NCBI GenBank assembly: GCA_018670435.1 | Contig: JABHRC010000017.1 | Coordinates: 1 to 34,545, forward strand | Origin: Gammaproteobacteria bacterium | Lineage (GTDB): Bacteria > Pseudomonadota > Gammaproteobacteria > GCA-002705445 > GCA-002716945 | Length of the DNA stretch: 34,545 nucleotides | Direction: 5' to 3' | In this document: in pieces, positions 7,448 to 14,772 of the stretch | Numbering within the stretch: position 1 is the first letter of the stretch | Layout of the letters: each line of letters starts with the position of its first letter | Position numbers and translations under genes: made by a program | Notes under the pieces: model-generated | What the model saw: only the letters and a program-made list of their open reading frames with translations | What the model was told of the DNA's origin: nothing | The model's database searches: none

Positions 7448-8162
7448 ATTTATCTCTGTTATATAACCAAAGTATATCCTTTGCAAATGAAAAAGTAATG
7501 ACAAATAGTGATGACAATACTAAATAATCTAATGATATGTCTTTGATATAATGACTGTGGCAGACTATTAATAAGCAAGTTGATACTACGCAGCTAAGTT
7601 TTCTATAATAACTCTCGGGAAGTTTATATTTAACCCATGCATATTTTATTGATAGCAATATAAATATATACCTATAAAGAGGGATAAAGAAAACTAAAAG
7701 ATTAATATCTTTATTTAGATATAGAGAAATACATAGTACAAGTATCAAGAATGTATCAGCATCTTGATCAAATAACTCACCAAAATTACTTTGCTCATTA
7801 AGTTTTCTTGCAATGTAACCATCTATACCATCAAAACATAGGGATATAAAAGCTAATAAAATAAAATAGTCCTCAAGATAAAACTTATTAAAAATACCTT
7901 GATTGAATGGAGAATTTATTGCTATAGATAGAAGAATTATTGATATAATTACCCTTAAATAAGTCACTCCAGATGCATATGTAAATTTATTTTCTTTAAA
8001 AGAATTAAATATATAAAATATAAGAGCTGAAATAAGTGAAAACATTAAAGTATTTTGTAGTACTATTAATAGTGTTAGATCTTTACCCAAAATAAAACTA
8101 AGTAGTATTAGTAGAGATAAATATGCTTTCAAGATAACTTTTAGCGTATAAGTATTAATCAT
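7434..8162 (-). CDS. CDP-alcohol phosphatidyltransferase family membrane enzyme
   Basis: Members move a phospho-alcohol group between a CDP-linked donor and an acceptor alcohol in the membrane. The 242-residue protein is highly hydrophobic, with about six or seven helices. It carries the complete family signature: Asp111, Asp114-Gly115, Ala118-Arg119, Gly128, Asp132 and Asp136, with the exact spacing DxxDGxxARx8GxxxDxxxD. It has extra N-terminal helices (residues 1-52) before the usual catalytic core and is not an obvious PgsA or PssA. It is divergent from the dehydrogenase gene with about 20 bases between starts, and may make or use the lipid part of that cluster's product (inference). Confidence 0.9.
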   Translation of the reverse strand: MINTYTLKVILKAYLSLLILLSFILGKDLTLLIVLQNTLMFSLISALIFYIFNSFKENKFTYASGVTYLRVIISIILLSIAINSPFNQGIFNKFYLEDYFILLAFISLCFDGIDGYIARKLNEQSNFGELFDQDADTFLILVLCISLYLNKDINLLVFFIPLYRYIFILLSIKYAWVKYKLPESYYRKLSCVVSTCLLIVCHSHYIKDISLDYLVLSSLFVITFSFAKDILWLYNRDKYEKI

Positions 8163-8182
8163 AATTGATATTTAAGTGTAAT

Positions 8183-9166
8183 ATGAAAAAAATAAACACA
8201 CAATCATTCTGGATAAAGAAGAAAAATGATAGCTATATCAAAAATCATAATATTGATCTGCCTAATGGAAAAGAGCTACTGATTAAGACGGTATATAGTG
8301 GCATAAGTTATGGCACGGAGAAAATTGTTTATGCTGGATCCGTCCCTAAAAGTCAGAAGGAATTAATGAGATGTCCATACCAAGAAGGAAGCTTTGGCTC
8401 AGATGTTAAATATGGGTATATGAATATTGGTATGGTCATGGATGGATCACCTGATTTTAAAGGTAAATATGTTTATACATTATTCCCTCATCAAAAAGAC
8501 TATGTGCTGGATGAGTCTGAGGTGACTTTGATCCCAGAATCAATTCCATTAAAAAGATGTTTATTAACAGCGAACATGGAGACTGTAATTAATGGCATGT
8601 GGGATACACTTCCATCATGTGGTGATAAAATATTAGTAGTAGGTTCAGGGGTTGTCGGTTTTTTAATGGCCTATTTACTAAAAACTATTCCTGGTTGCGA
8701 AATATTACTAGTTGATAGTGATGCAAAAAAAAGTAAATTTTCTAAAATGTTTGATATTAATTTTAAAACTACAATTCCAAGCAATTATAAAGCAAATATT
8801 ATTTACGAATGTTCGGGCAATGCTGATATTATAAATAGTTTGAGCAAGCATGTAATGGATGAGGCAACCATATGCATATTAAGCTGGTATGGAGATAACA
8901 CATCTAAAGTCAAGTTTGGTGAAGAATTTCTTTCAAAGAGGATAAAATTTATTTTTTCTCAAGTTTCCAAAGTTTCTCATAATAGAAATAAATACTGGGA
9001 TAATATAAAGAGAAGAGAATTAGCAATTAGCATGTTAAATGATGATAGATTAGATCATCTAATAGAACAAAAGATGATAGATTTTAGCAAGCTTCCTACG
9101 TTTTTTTCTAAGACAGTAAAGGATAAGGGCTTTTTTTGTAAAGTTGTAAATTATGGAAGTAAATAA
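8183..9166 (+). CDS. Medium-chain dehydrogenase/reductase, zinc-site-less, unknown substrate
   Basis: From the ATG at 8183 (a TTG at 8165 is the longer alternative) the product is 327 residues. A GroES-like N-terminal part carries Y-S-G-I-S-Y-G-T-E, and a Rossmann NAD(P)-binding segment V-V-G-S-G-V-V-G-F lies at about 152-160, with L-L-V-D-S-D after it. The usual catalytic-zinc Cys in the G-I-C-G position is replaced by Ser, so classical zinc alcohol dehydrogenase chemistry is unlikely. The motifs M-R-C-P-Y-Q-E-G, V-K-Y-G-Y and L-S-W-Y-G-D match, from memory, a subfamily that in alphaproteobacteria also sits beside a PTPS-like gene. First gene of a tight operon. Confidence 0.88.
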   Translation: MKKINTQSFWIKKKNDSYIKNHNIDLPNGKELLIKTVYSGISYGTEKIVYAGSVPKSQKELMRCPYQEGSFGSDVKYGYMNIGMVMDGSPDFKGKYVYTLFPHQKDYVLDESEVTLIPESIPLKRCLLTANMETVINGMWDTLPSCGDKILVVGSGVVGFLMAYLLKTIPGCEILLVDSDAKKSKFSKMFDINFKTTIPSNYKANIIYECSGNADIINSLSKHVMDEATICILSWYGDNTSKVKFGEEFLSKRIKFIFSQVSKVSHNRNKYWDNIKRRELAISMLNDDRLDHLIEQKMIDFSKLPTFFSKTVKDKGFFCKVVNYGSK

Positions 9167-9168
9167 CT

Positions 9169-9567
9169 ATGTATGAAGTAACTGTAAGAGATAATTTATT
9201 TATTGCTCATAGCCTGAAAGATGATTTTTTTGGACCCGCAAAAAATCTTCATGGCGCAACTTATGTTATTGATTTAATTATAAGAAGCCATCAAATGACA
9301 GACAAGAATGTTGTTATAGATATCGGGCTTGCATCAGACTTGTTAAGTAAATGTATCAAGGTCTATAATTATAAAAATCTTGATGATTTTGAATTATTTT
9401 CTGGAATTATAACAACGACAGAGTTTATGGCTAAACAATTAACTACAGATTTTATAGACTCATTGAATGAAGAGAAATTTGATATAACTAAATTATATTC
9501 TATCAAGATGATTTTAAATGAGTCTCACATTGCTTCAGCATCTTATGAACAAAAAATTAATGAATGA
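9169..9567 (+). CDS. QueD/6-pyruvoyl-tetrahydropterin synthase-fold protein without catalytic triad
   Basis: A 132-residue protein with the T-fold pattern of QueD/PTPS: F-I-A-H-S-L near the start, L-H-G-A-T-Y, V-V-I-D-I-G, T-T-T-E-F-M-A and a final glutamate in N-E-S-H (Glu118). Of the three zinc histidines, His14 and His28 remain but the third is Ala30 (HGA instead of HGH). The catalytic cysteine position is Ala24, and the Asp-His pair is replaced by Asn67-Tyr68. The canonical enzyme elsewhere in the window (29389-29757) keeps all of these. The protein therefore probably binds a pterin-like ligand or catalyses a different reaction. It starts two bases after the dehydrogenase and overlaps the glycosyltransferase by four. 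Confidence 0.85.
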   Translation: MYEVTVRDNLFIAHSLKDDFFGPAKNLHGATYVIDLIIRSHQMTDKNVVIDIGLASDLLSKCIKVYNYKNLDDFELFSGIITTTEFMAKQLTTDFIDSLNEEKFDITKLYSIKMILNESHIASASYEQKINE

Positions 9568-10562
9568 GAAAGATATATTTCATTTATCCTGAGTTTGGTA
9601 GTACTATTACTGGTGGTACATTATATGATGTTCAGTTATGCAAATATTTAAAAAAGATATTTATCTATCATCATAGTATTGCTGTTAATTGTGATATATC
9701 TAACATTAAACTTTATAGTAAGATTAAATCAATACCAAAAAATTCTATTATAGTAGTAGATGGATATTTAGCTAATAGAATCAAAGATATACTAAAAAAA
9801 TATAAAAATATCAACCTCTTGGTACATCATCCATGCTCTCTTGAAGATCCTTATAGCAGATCATCTAATCTTAGATTATTCTTCAATGAAAGATTAGCTT
9901 TTAGTCAAGCTAATAAAATTACGACTGTAAGTAAATATATGAAATCTAAAATTAGTAAATATTTAAATAACTACTCTAATGTAAGCGTAGTTTATCCTGG
10001 TATAAGGGAATGTTTTTTTAACTCTAAAGACATAACTAAATCAAAAAATATTCTCTCGATTGGTAATATAATTCCAAGAAAAGGTTATGAGTGGTTAATC
10101 AATTCATTAAGTATCCTAGAATTTGACTGGCATTTAAATATTATAGGTAGTTATAATATTGATAACGATTACTTTCAGAGTCTAACTGCTTTAATTAAGA
10201 AAAAAAATCTGGAAAAAAAAATTACATTTTTAGGATCAGTTGAAACAGACATAATGTTGGATTATTTACATAAATCAAAACTATTTATACTTTCAACTCA
10301 TTATGAAGGTTTTGGTATGGCATTACTTGAATCGTCTATTTTTGGTATTAAAGTAATTACAACAGACTTGCCAGTATTGAGGGAGATATTAAGAAATAGA
10401 GATGCTGATTTTATTGAAGAGGGTAATATTCATTCATTAGCAGAAAGCATAGAGTATAATTTTAATAATACTTACCCTCAGCCTATGATATCTAGCATAG
10501 ATAAATATGGCTGGAAGAGGGCAGCTAGAAATTTTAAAACGGTGTTATATGGAAAAAGATAG
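9564..10562 (+). CDS. Family 4 glycosyltransferase (GT-B)
   Basis: A 332-residue retaining glycosyltransferase. The N-terminal acceptor domain opens with Y-P-E-F-G-S...T-G-G-T (residues 8-19). The donor domain begins at S-I-G-N-I-I-P-R-K-G (165-174) and has the E-x7-E signature with Glu248 and Glu256 in Y-E-G-F-G-M-A-L-L-E, which binds the nucleotide-sugar. There is no membrane segment. The sugar donor and acceptor cannot be read from the sequence. It is translationally coupled to the PTPS-like gene (ATGA) and overlaps the methyltransferase by 14 bases, so it most likely glycosylates the cluster's product rather than lipopolysaccharide, though the latter is possible. Confidence 0.93.
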   Translation: MRKIYFIYPEFGSTITGGTLYDVQLCKYLKKIFIYHHSIAVNCDISNIKLYSKIKSIPKNSIIVVDGYLANRIKDILKKYKNINLLVHHPCSLEDPYSRSSNLRLFFNERLAFSQANKITTVSKYMKSKISKYLNNYSNVSVVYPGIRECFFNSKDITKSKNILSIGNIIPRKGYEWLINSLSILEFDWHLNIIGSYNIDNDYFQSLTALIKKKNLEKKITFLGSVETDIMLDYLHKSKLFILSTHYEGFGMALLESSIFGIKVITTDLPVLREILRNRDADFIEEGNIHSLAESIEYNFNNTYPQPMISSIDKYGWKRAARNFKTVLYGKR

Positions 10563-11421
10563 ATTCTCATTATCATGGATCAAGATGCGAGAAAATTATG
10601 ATATAAAATCTCGTAGTGACTTATTGCAGAATCAATATAAAAAAGATAAGTCGTTTTTTAAAAATATTATAGACTTAGGATCTGGTAATGGATCCTTTTT
10701 AAGATATTGCCATAAGAAGAAACTTATTTTTGATAAAATGGTCCTACTAGACTATGACCCTAAGCTTTTAAGAAACTTTTATGCTACCACTTATAAGTAC
10801 TTAGGTGGATCAAAGTATAGTCTTCTAAAAATAAATCCTACAAGGTATGAATTAAAAAAAAAGGATGTCATTAAGGCTGAAAGTATTCGATTAATTAATG
10901 CAAATATCTTAGAATCATTGGATATCCTTGATAAATATGATCTCATTAGCTTATCTGCTATATCTGATATTCTGCCAATATCTTTTATTAAAAAATTTTT
11001 AAATAATATTGGTAAAAATAAGATTATATATCTATCTATATGTTTCGATGGTGATATTAAATGGCACATTAAGCATAGGTATGATAAATATATCATTTCA
11101 ATGTTTAATAGAAATCAGGAAGCAGATAAAGGCTCTGGTTATGCCATAGGCTCCAAAAGTATTAAACTTATAAAAGAATATTGCATTAAAAATAAATATA
11201 CAGTAGCCATAAAAGATTCATCATGGAGATTAAACTCTTACAATGATGAAAATAAAAAATTTCAAAGAATGTATTTAGATACAATTTACAGGCCTTTGAA
11301 AAACGATAATACTACTGATAAAGATATGCTTCTTGAATGGAAAAAGGTGAAGTTAAAAGAAATTATGGCTGGTAAATCTAAAGTCACTGTAGGACATAAA
11401 GACATTCTGATTGAAACATAA
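10549..11421 (+). CDS. SAM-dependent methyltransferase of the orphan cluster
   Basis: I chose the ATG at 10549, within the end of the glycosyltransferase gene, rather than the longer reading from 10507, because the predicted protein then starts directly with the conserved-looking S-L-S-W-I-K-M-R-E segment. The 290-residue protein has the class I SAM motif I-I-D-L-G-S-G-N-G-S (40-49), then L-L-D-Y-D-P as motif II. A long C-terminal domain contains F-N-R-N-Q-E-A-D-K-G and a T-V-G-H-K-D-I-L ending. The last two motifs recall the methyltransferase found in the alphaproteobacterial version of this cluster (memory, not searched). Substrate unknown. Its stop overlaps the next start (TAATG). Confidence 0.85.
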   Translation: MEKDRFSLSWIKMRENYDIKSRSDLLQNQYKKDKSFFKNIIDLGSGNGSFLRYCHKKKLIFDKMVLLDYDPKLLRNFYATTYKYLGGSKYSLLKINPTRYELKKKDVIKAESIRLINANILESLDILDKYDLISLSAISDILPISFIKKFLNNIGKNKIIYLSICFDGDIKWHIKHRYDKYIISMFNRNQEADKGSGYAIGSKSIKLIKEYCIKNKYTVAIKDSSWRLNSYNDENKKFQRMYLDTIYRPLKNDNTTDKDMLLEWKKVKLKEIMAGKSKVTVGHKDILIET

Positions 11422-12314
11422 TGAATATTAAGGACGCCCTTAAATATCTTCTTTCTATGATAATAATTTATTATATTGTAACCAATTACGGTATAAATAT
11501 ATTTAATATCTTATCTATCATTGATATATGGTACATTATCTTGATTATATTAATAAGCATTGTCCAGCATTTATTATCTGCATATAGGTGGATGTATATT
11601 TCCAAGATTACTAATCATGATATCAGTTTTAGTAACTCTATAAGGTTTTACTATATCTCTACATTTATGAATAATATTCTTCCAAGTGGCATTATGGGTG
11701 ATATGTTTCGCATATACCATACAACTGAGAATAAAAGTGAAATATTAAAAATGGGAAAGTCAGTACAATCTGTTGTATTTGAAAGATTATCTGGACAAAT
11801 AATGTTACTTGCTTTTTTTATAGTCTCCTTAACACTTTATTTTTTTATTAACCAAAAATATGTGGCTTTCTTTTACTTATTATTTCCCTCCATCTTAATA
11901 TTTTTTTTATTTAAATATTTTCTTAATAAAAAAATTAAACAAATATTTGATGGAAAAAATATAGCTCATAATCTTACTGCAGTTTTTTCAGGCATGGTTT
12001 TTTGGAGACATTTAACTCTTTCTTTTTTTGTTGTATGCTCCTATATATTGATATATGTTATATCTGCAATATCGTTAGGGTTGAATATAGATTATTTTGC
12101 ATTCATGGTTTTTTCTCCTATAATTCTTTTTTCCATGACTTTGCCTATTAGTATTGGTGGTTGGGGTATACGGGAATTAACAGCCCTTTTACTTTCATTG
12201 CTTCTTGGCCTATCTGCATCTGCAAGTATAAGTGTGTCAATAATATATGGGATTTTGAATTTATTATGTTCTCTGCCAGGACTATATTTCTTTCTGAAGA
12301 TTAAATTAACATAG
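11421..12314 (+). CDS. UPF0104/LPG-synthase-TM family integral membrane protein (flippase-like)
   Basis: A 297-residue protein with about seven or eight membrane helices. Family motifs are S-A-Y-R-W-M-Y near the second helix, F-M-N-N-I-L-P-S-G-I-M-G-D-M-F-R in the middle and P-I-S-I-G-G-W-G-I-R-E-L late in the chain. This domain is the membrane half of MprF lysyl-phosphatidylglycerol synthase/flippase and also occurs alone, often beside glycosyltransferases, where a role in lipid or glycolipid translocation is proposed. No soluble synthase domain is present. As the last gene of the operon starting at 8183, it may flip a lipid-linked product. It converges on the RibD-like gene with a 9-base overlap. 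Confidence 0.9.
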   Translation: MNIKDALKYLLSMIIIYYIVTNYGINIFNILSIIDIWYIILIILISIVQHLLSAYRWMYISKITNHDISFSNSIRFYYISTFMNNILPSGIMGDMFRIYHTTENKSEILKMGKSVQSVVFERLSGQIMLLAFFIVSLTLYFFINQKYVAFFYLLFPSILIFFLFKYFLNKKIKQIFDGKNIAHNLTAVFSGMVFWRHLTLSFFVVCSYILIYVISAISLGLNIDYFAFMVFSPIILFSMTLPISIGGWGIRELTALLLSLLLGLSASASISVSIIYGILNLLCSLPGLYFFLKIKLT

Positions 12315-13175
12315 ATCAATATCACACAAAATATCACAACCCATTTTATGATAAGATACCTTATGCTCAATCAGTTCATTCAAAGAATCCTTCTTAGGAA
12401 TTATAAAGCTACTAATCCCTTTACCTAGTATTATAGGGCTAATACATAAATGTAACTTATTAAGCAGATTTTTTTCATAAAAACTTGAAATGGTTTTTCC
12501 TCCACCCTCTATAAATATTACCTTTTTATTCAATTTAGTCACTAATGATACTATATCTTTCTCATCAAACTGATTATCTGTCATTGGTAATTGAAATATA
12601 TTATGATCACTTGATCTTAAATTATCATTTATTATTTTATAAGCATTTTCATCTTGATTGGTAAATACATTATATTTTTTACCTAGTTTATTATTTTTAT
12701 CTAAAATAATTCTCATAGGACTCTTACCTTTAACTAATCTTGTTGTCAGAAAAGGATTATCTAGTCTAACAGTATTGTATCCTACGATAATTACATCTGA
12801 AATAGCTCTTAATGCATGTATATGAAAAAGGTTTTCCTTAGAACTTATATATTTTGATTCACCTGATTGGGTTGCTATAAAGCCATCAAGAGTTTGCGCC
12901 AGATGTCCTAGCAAATAAGTCTTTTTATTATTGAATATTATAGGAAGGTAGAGCTTAAAAAGATTGTTAGCATAATCATCTATTTTAAAATTATTATTAA
13001 TTACCTTTTTTTCCTGAATATCATACTCAAATCTATATTTAATCCCATTCAGGGATTTCTCTATAGATACCTGGGACTTATCATCAAGAAAATTAGCTTT
13101 AAAGTATTTAGCTTGTAAAATTAGTGACCATACAGATTTTTTTGTTATACTGAATTTATTAGATTTATTATGCAT
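12306..13175 (-). CDS. RibD C-terminal-type reductase with N-terminal extension
   Basis: A 289-residue member of the RibD_C/dihydrofolate-reductase-like fold, which in riboflavin synthesis reduces a phosphoribosylamino-pyrimidine to the ribityl form with NADPH. The domain covers about 87-289, with L-D-G-F-I-A, V-I-I-V-G-Y-N-T-V-R, D-N-P-F-L-T-T-R (139-146), F-I-E-G-G-G (222-226) and S-P-I-I-L-G-K-G (246-253). There is no cytidine-deaminase-like domain, so it is not a full RibD. The first 86 residues are an extension I do not recognise. It converges with the flippase-like gene and its start lies head-to-head with a small membrane protein gene. Probably a pathway-specific reductase of the adjacent cluster. 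Confidence 0.9.
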   Translation of the reverse strand: MHNKSNKFSITKKSVWSLILQAKYFKANFLDDKSQVSIEKSLNGIKYRFEYDIQEKKVINNNFKIDDYANNLFKLYLPIIFNNKKTYLLGHLAQTLDGFIATQSGESKYISSKENLFHIHALRAISDVIIVGYNTVRLDNPFLTTRLVKGKSPMRIILDKNNKLGKKYNVFTNQDENAYKIINDNLRSSDHNIFQLPMTDNQFDEKDIVSLVTKLNKKVIFIEGGGKTISSFYEKNLLNKLHLCISPIILGKGISSFIIPKKDSLNELIEHKVSYHKMGCDILCDIDLC

Positions 13176-13418
13176 AAAATTATGGGTTATTTAAAAAGTA
13201 CTATTATCAACATAATACACGGAGCATTAATCATTACTCCAGTAATAATATTTATTCATTTTACATATTACTATTTCTCTAATTATAGCCCAATTCCTTC
13301 AATATATTATTTCTATGCATCAATGGAATTAGGTCCTTTATATCTAGCTATAAATTTTTATATCATAGGTTTGCTAGGGAGATTCTTCAGCCAAAATCTT
13401 AGTTTTAATAATTTATAA
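13170..13418 (+). CDS. Small membrane protein, unknown function
   Basis: An 82-residue hydrophobic protein with two or three predicted helices (about 10-32, 40-70) and few charged residues. The ATG at 13170 shares the palindrome ATGCAT with the start of the divergent reductase gene. A second Met at 13182 (M-G-Y-L) would remove that overlap and may be the true start. It ends 6 bases inside hisI, which converges on it. No family recognised. Its position next to the RibD-like gene could mean a link to the orphan cluster, but the evidence is only proximity. Confidence 0.55.
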   Translation: MHKIMGYLKSTIINIIHGALIITPVIIFIHFTYYYFSNYSPIPSIYYFYASMELGPLYLAINFYIIGLLGRFFSQNLSFNNL

Positions 13419-13874
13419 TATAGTAGGATTTGGAGCATCTCCATATACATCGTCAGGATTAAATACTTTTTCTTTTTCAGTAAAGGTTAACTTTGCTTTT
13501 TTACCATCATATGTTATCTCTCGATAAAAGCATGAAAAATATCCAACATGGCAACTAGCATTAGCATCACCTGCAACAGTCACTTTAATCCATATGCAGT
13601 CTTGATCATCATCAATAAGTATATTGTCAACTTTTTGAACAAAACCACTAGTAGCGCCCTTATGCCAAATACATTTTCTGCTTCTACTATAGTAGTGAGC
13701 CTCACCTTTCTCAATTGTGAGTGTAAGAGCTTCAGCATTCATAAAAGCATGCATCAGTAAGATTCCTGTTTTGCTATCGGTGGTCACAACTGGTATAAAG
13801 CCATCAGAGTTAAACTTTGGGCTGAGACTAGTTCCTTCTTCTACTTCTTTAACTGATACTCTATCTTCAAACAT
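13413..13874 (-). CDS. hisI: Phosphoribosyl-AMP cyclohydrolase
   Basis: HisI opens the purine ring of phosphoribosyl-AMP in histidine biosynthesis. The 153-residue protein has all catalytic motifs: E-A-H-Y-Y-S-R-S-R and I-W-H-K-G-A-T-S-G (59-77), the metal-binding D-D-D-Q-D (88-92) followed by Cys93, and the zinc cysteines Cys108 and Cys115 in C-H-V-G-Y-F-S-C-F-Y-R. The separate HisE domain is not fused. It lies outside any his operon, as the third gene of a MOSC-zinc finger-hisI unit with gaps of 4 and 2 bases. Because it acts on a phosphoribosyl purine, a link to the neighbouring RibD-like gene is conceivable but not needed. Confidence 0.97.
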   Translation of the reverse strand: MFEDRVSVKEVEEGTSLSPKFNSDGFIPVVTTDSKTGILLMHAFMNAEALTLTIEKGEAHYYSRSRKCIWHKGATSGFVQKVDNILIDDDQDCIWIKVTVAGDANASCHVGYFSCFYREITYDGKKAKLTFTEKEKVFNPDDVYGDAPNPTIL

Positions 13875-13876
13875 AA

Positions 13877-14056
13877 TTATTTTTTCTTAACCATTGATTC
13901 TTGTATAAATCTTTTACCGCAATAATAACATTCTACGGCTCCATCTTCATCATTAACTTTTAAAAATATTTGTGGGTGTCTACCACTAACAGCATCTCCT
14001 GAACAAGTTATTGTTGTTATATTATCTTTTACTATCTTAATATTTGATATTTTCAT
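13877..14056 (-). CDS. Zinc-finger (CHCC type) protein, NDUFS6-like
   Basis: A 59-residue protein too short for many gene finders. It begins ATG at 14056 and ends two bases before hisI. The pattern is T-C-S-G-D (Cys18), G-R-H-P-Q-I-F-L (His27) and V-E-C-Y-Y-C-G-K-R-F (Cys43 and Cys46), which gives the C-H-C-C zinc ligand set of the zf-CHCC family. That family is related to the zinc-binding NDUFS6 subunit of mitochondrial complex I; in bacteria it is a small free-standing protein of uncertain role. The spacing to both neighbours (2 and 4 bases) and the intact motif make it a real gene. Role in complex I or in stress response cannot be decided here. Confidence 0.88.
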   Translation of the reverse strand: MKISNIKIVKDNITTITCSGDAVSGRHPQIFLKVNDEDGAVECYYCGKRFIQESMVKKK

Positions 14057-14060
14057 TTTA

Positions 14061-14720
14061 TTACAGAGAGCTATAGTCTCCTAGTTTCATTAACCTTTCC
14101 CTAAACCTTTCTTTAATTTCTTCTGTTAAATACTTTAAGTCTAATGCATGTTTCATTTTATCAATATTGCCTACATCTTTAAATAATATTTCTGAAACTT
14201 CATATATCGATAAACTATTACTTTCTTTTCTTATATGTTTTACATCATCATTTTTAGATATTTTTCCTGTTTCTAGTACTCGCATATATGAGCCTAACAA
14301 ACCACTTTGAGAAAACTTTTTTGGAAAATCTCTACTATTCATTTTTATGCCTATTTTATAACAAGGTATTCTTGGCTGAGAGATCTGAAAAACACAATCA
14401 CCAATCATTAATTCATCACCAATATATATTTCTCTCTCATTGAAATCATCAATCGTAAGATTTTCTCCAACTAATCCAAATTCATCATATTCTTGATTCA
14501 TTTCTTTTGACCAAGTTTGGTAATGTTTGTATGAGTAAGCATATACTGCTTTATCATATCCTCCATGCACCTTCATGTCAGCTTGTCTATCACCAACTAA
14601 ACCAACATCAGTAACCTCAATAGAACCTTCTATTGGTTTTTTATATATACTGGTGATAAGCTCTTTGCCATTAAAGATAATTTTTTTTGGCTCCGAAATA
14701 TTTATAGATAAAACTTTCAT
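14061..14720 (-). CDS. MOSC domain protein, YiiM-like
   Basis: A 219-residue MOSC protein. MOSC domains bind molybdopterin or catalyse sulfur and N-hydroxyl reductions; E. coli YiiM and YcbX reduce N-hydroxylated bases with molybdenum cofactor. Motifs are V-G-D-R-Q-A-D, K-V-H-G-G-Y-D-K-A-V-Y, G-L-V-G-E-N-L-T and R-I-P-C-Y-K, where Cys120 is the candidate cofactor ligand. A C-terminal helical segment (about 160-210) fits the three-helix domain of YiiM. The location just before a set of molybdopterin synthesis genes supports cofactor dependence. It is divergent from the EamA transporter with a 52-base gap. Confidence 0.93.
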   Translation of the reverse strand: MKVLSINISEPKKIIFNGKELITSIYKKPIEGSIEVTDVGLVGDRQADMKVHGGYDKAVYAYSYKHYQTWSKEMNQEYDEFGLVGENLTIDDFNEREIYIGDELMIGDCVFQISQPRIPCYKIGIKMNSRDFPKKFSQSGLLGSYMRVLETGKISKNDDVKHIRKESNSLSIYEVSEILFKDVGNIDKMKHALDLKYLTEEIKERFRERLMKLGDYSSL

Positions 14721-14745
14721 ATTTTAGGTAAAGTAATTATATAAT
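14716..14745 (+). promoter_or_regulatory. Candidate promoter for the EamA transporter gene
   Basis: TATAAT at 14740-14745 is a perfect -10, preceded 18 bases earlier by TTCATA (14716-14721), four of six matches to the -35. It is in the 52-base divergent gap upstream of the transporter start at 14773, with an AAGGA ribosome site in between. Confidence 0.45.
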
Positions 14746-14772
14746 CTCATTATAGAAAAAGGATAACTTAAG

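Noticed and set aside
7448-7504. Longer YceI start at 7504
   Set aside because: The extra 19 residues precede a perfect signal peptide and lie inside the upstream gene; the ATG at 7447 has a ribosome site.
13413-13874. hisI as part of the orphan cluster
   Set aside because: It has all normal HisI catalytic residues and is transcribed with the zinc-finger and MOSC genes, so ordinary histidine synthesis explains it.
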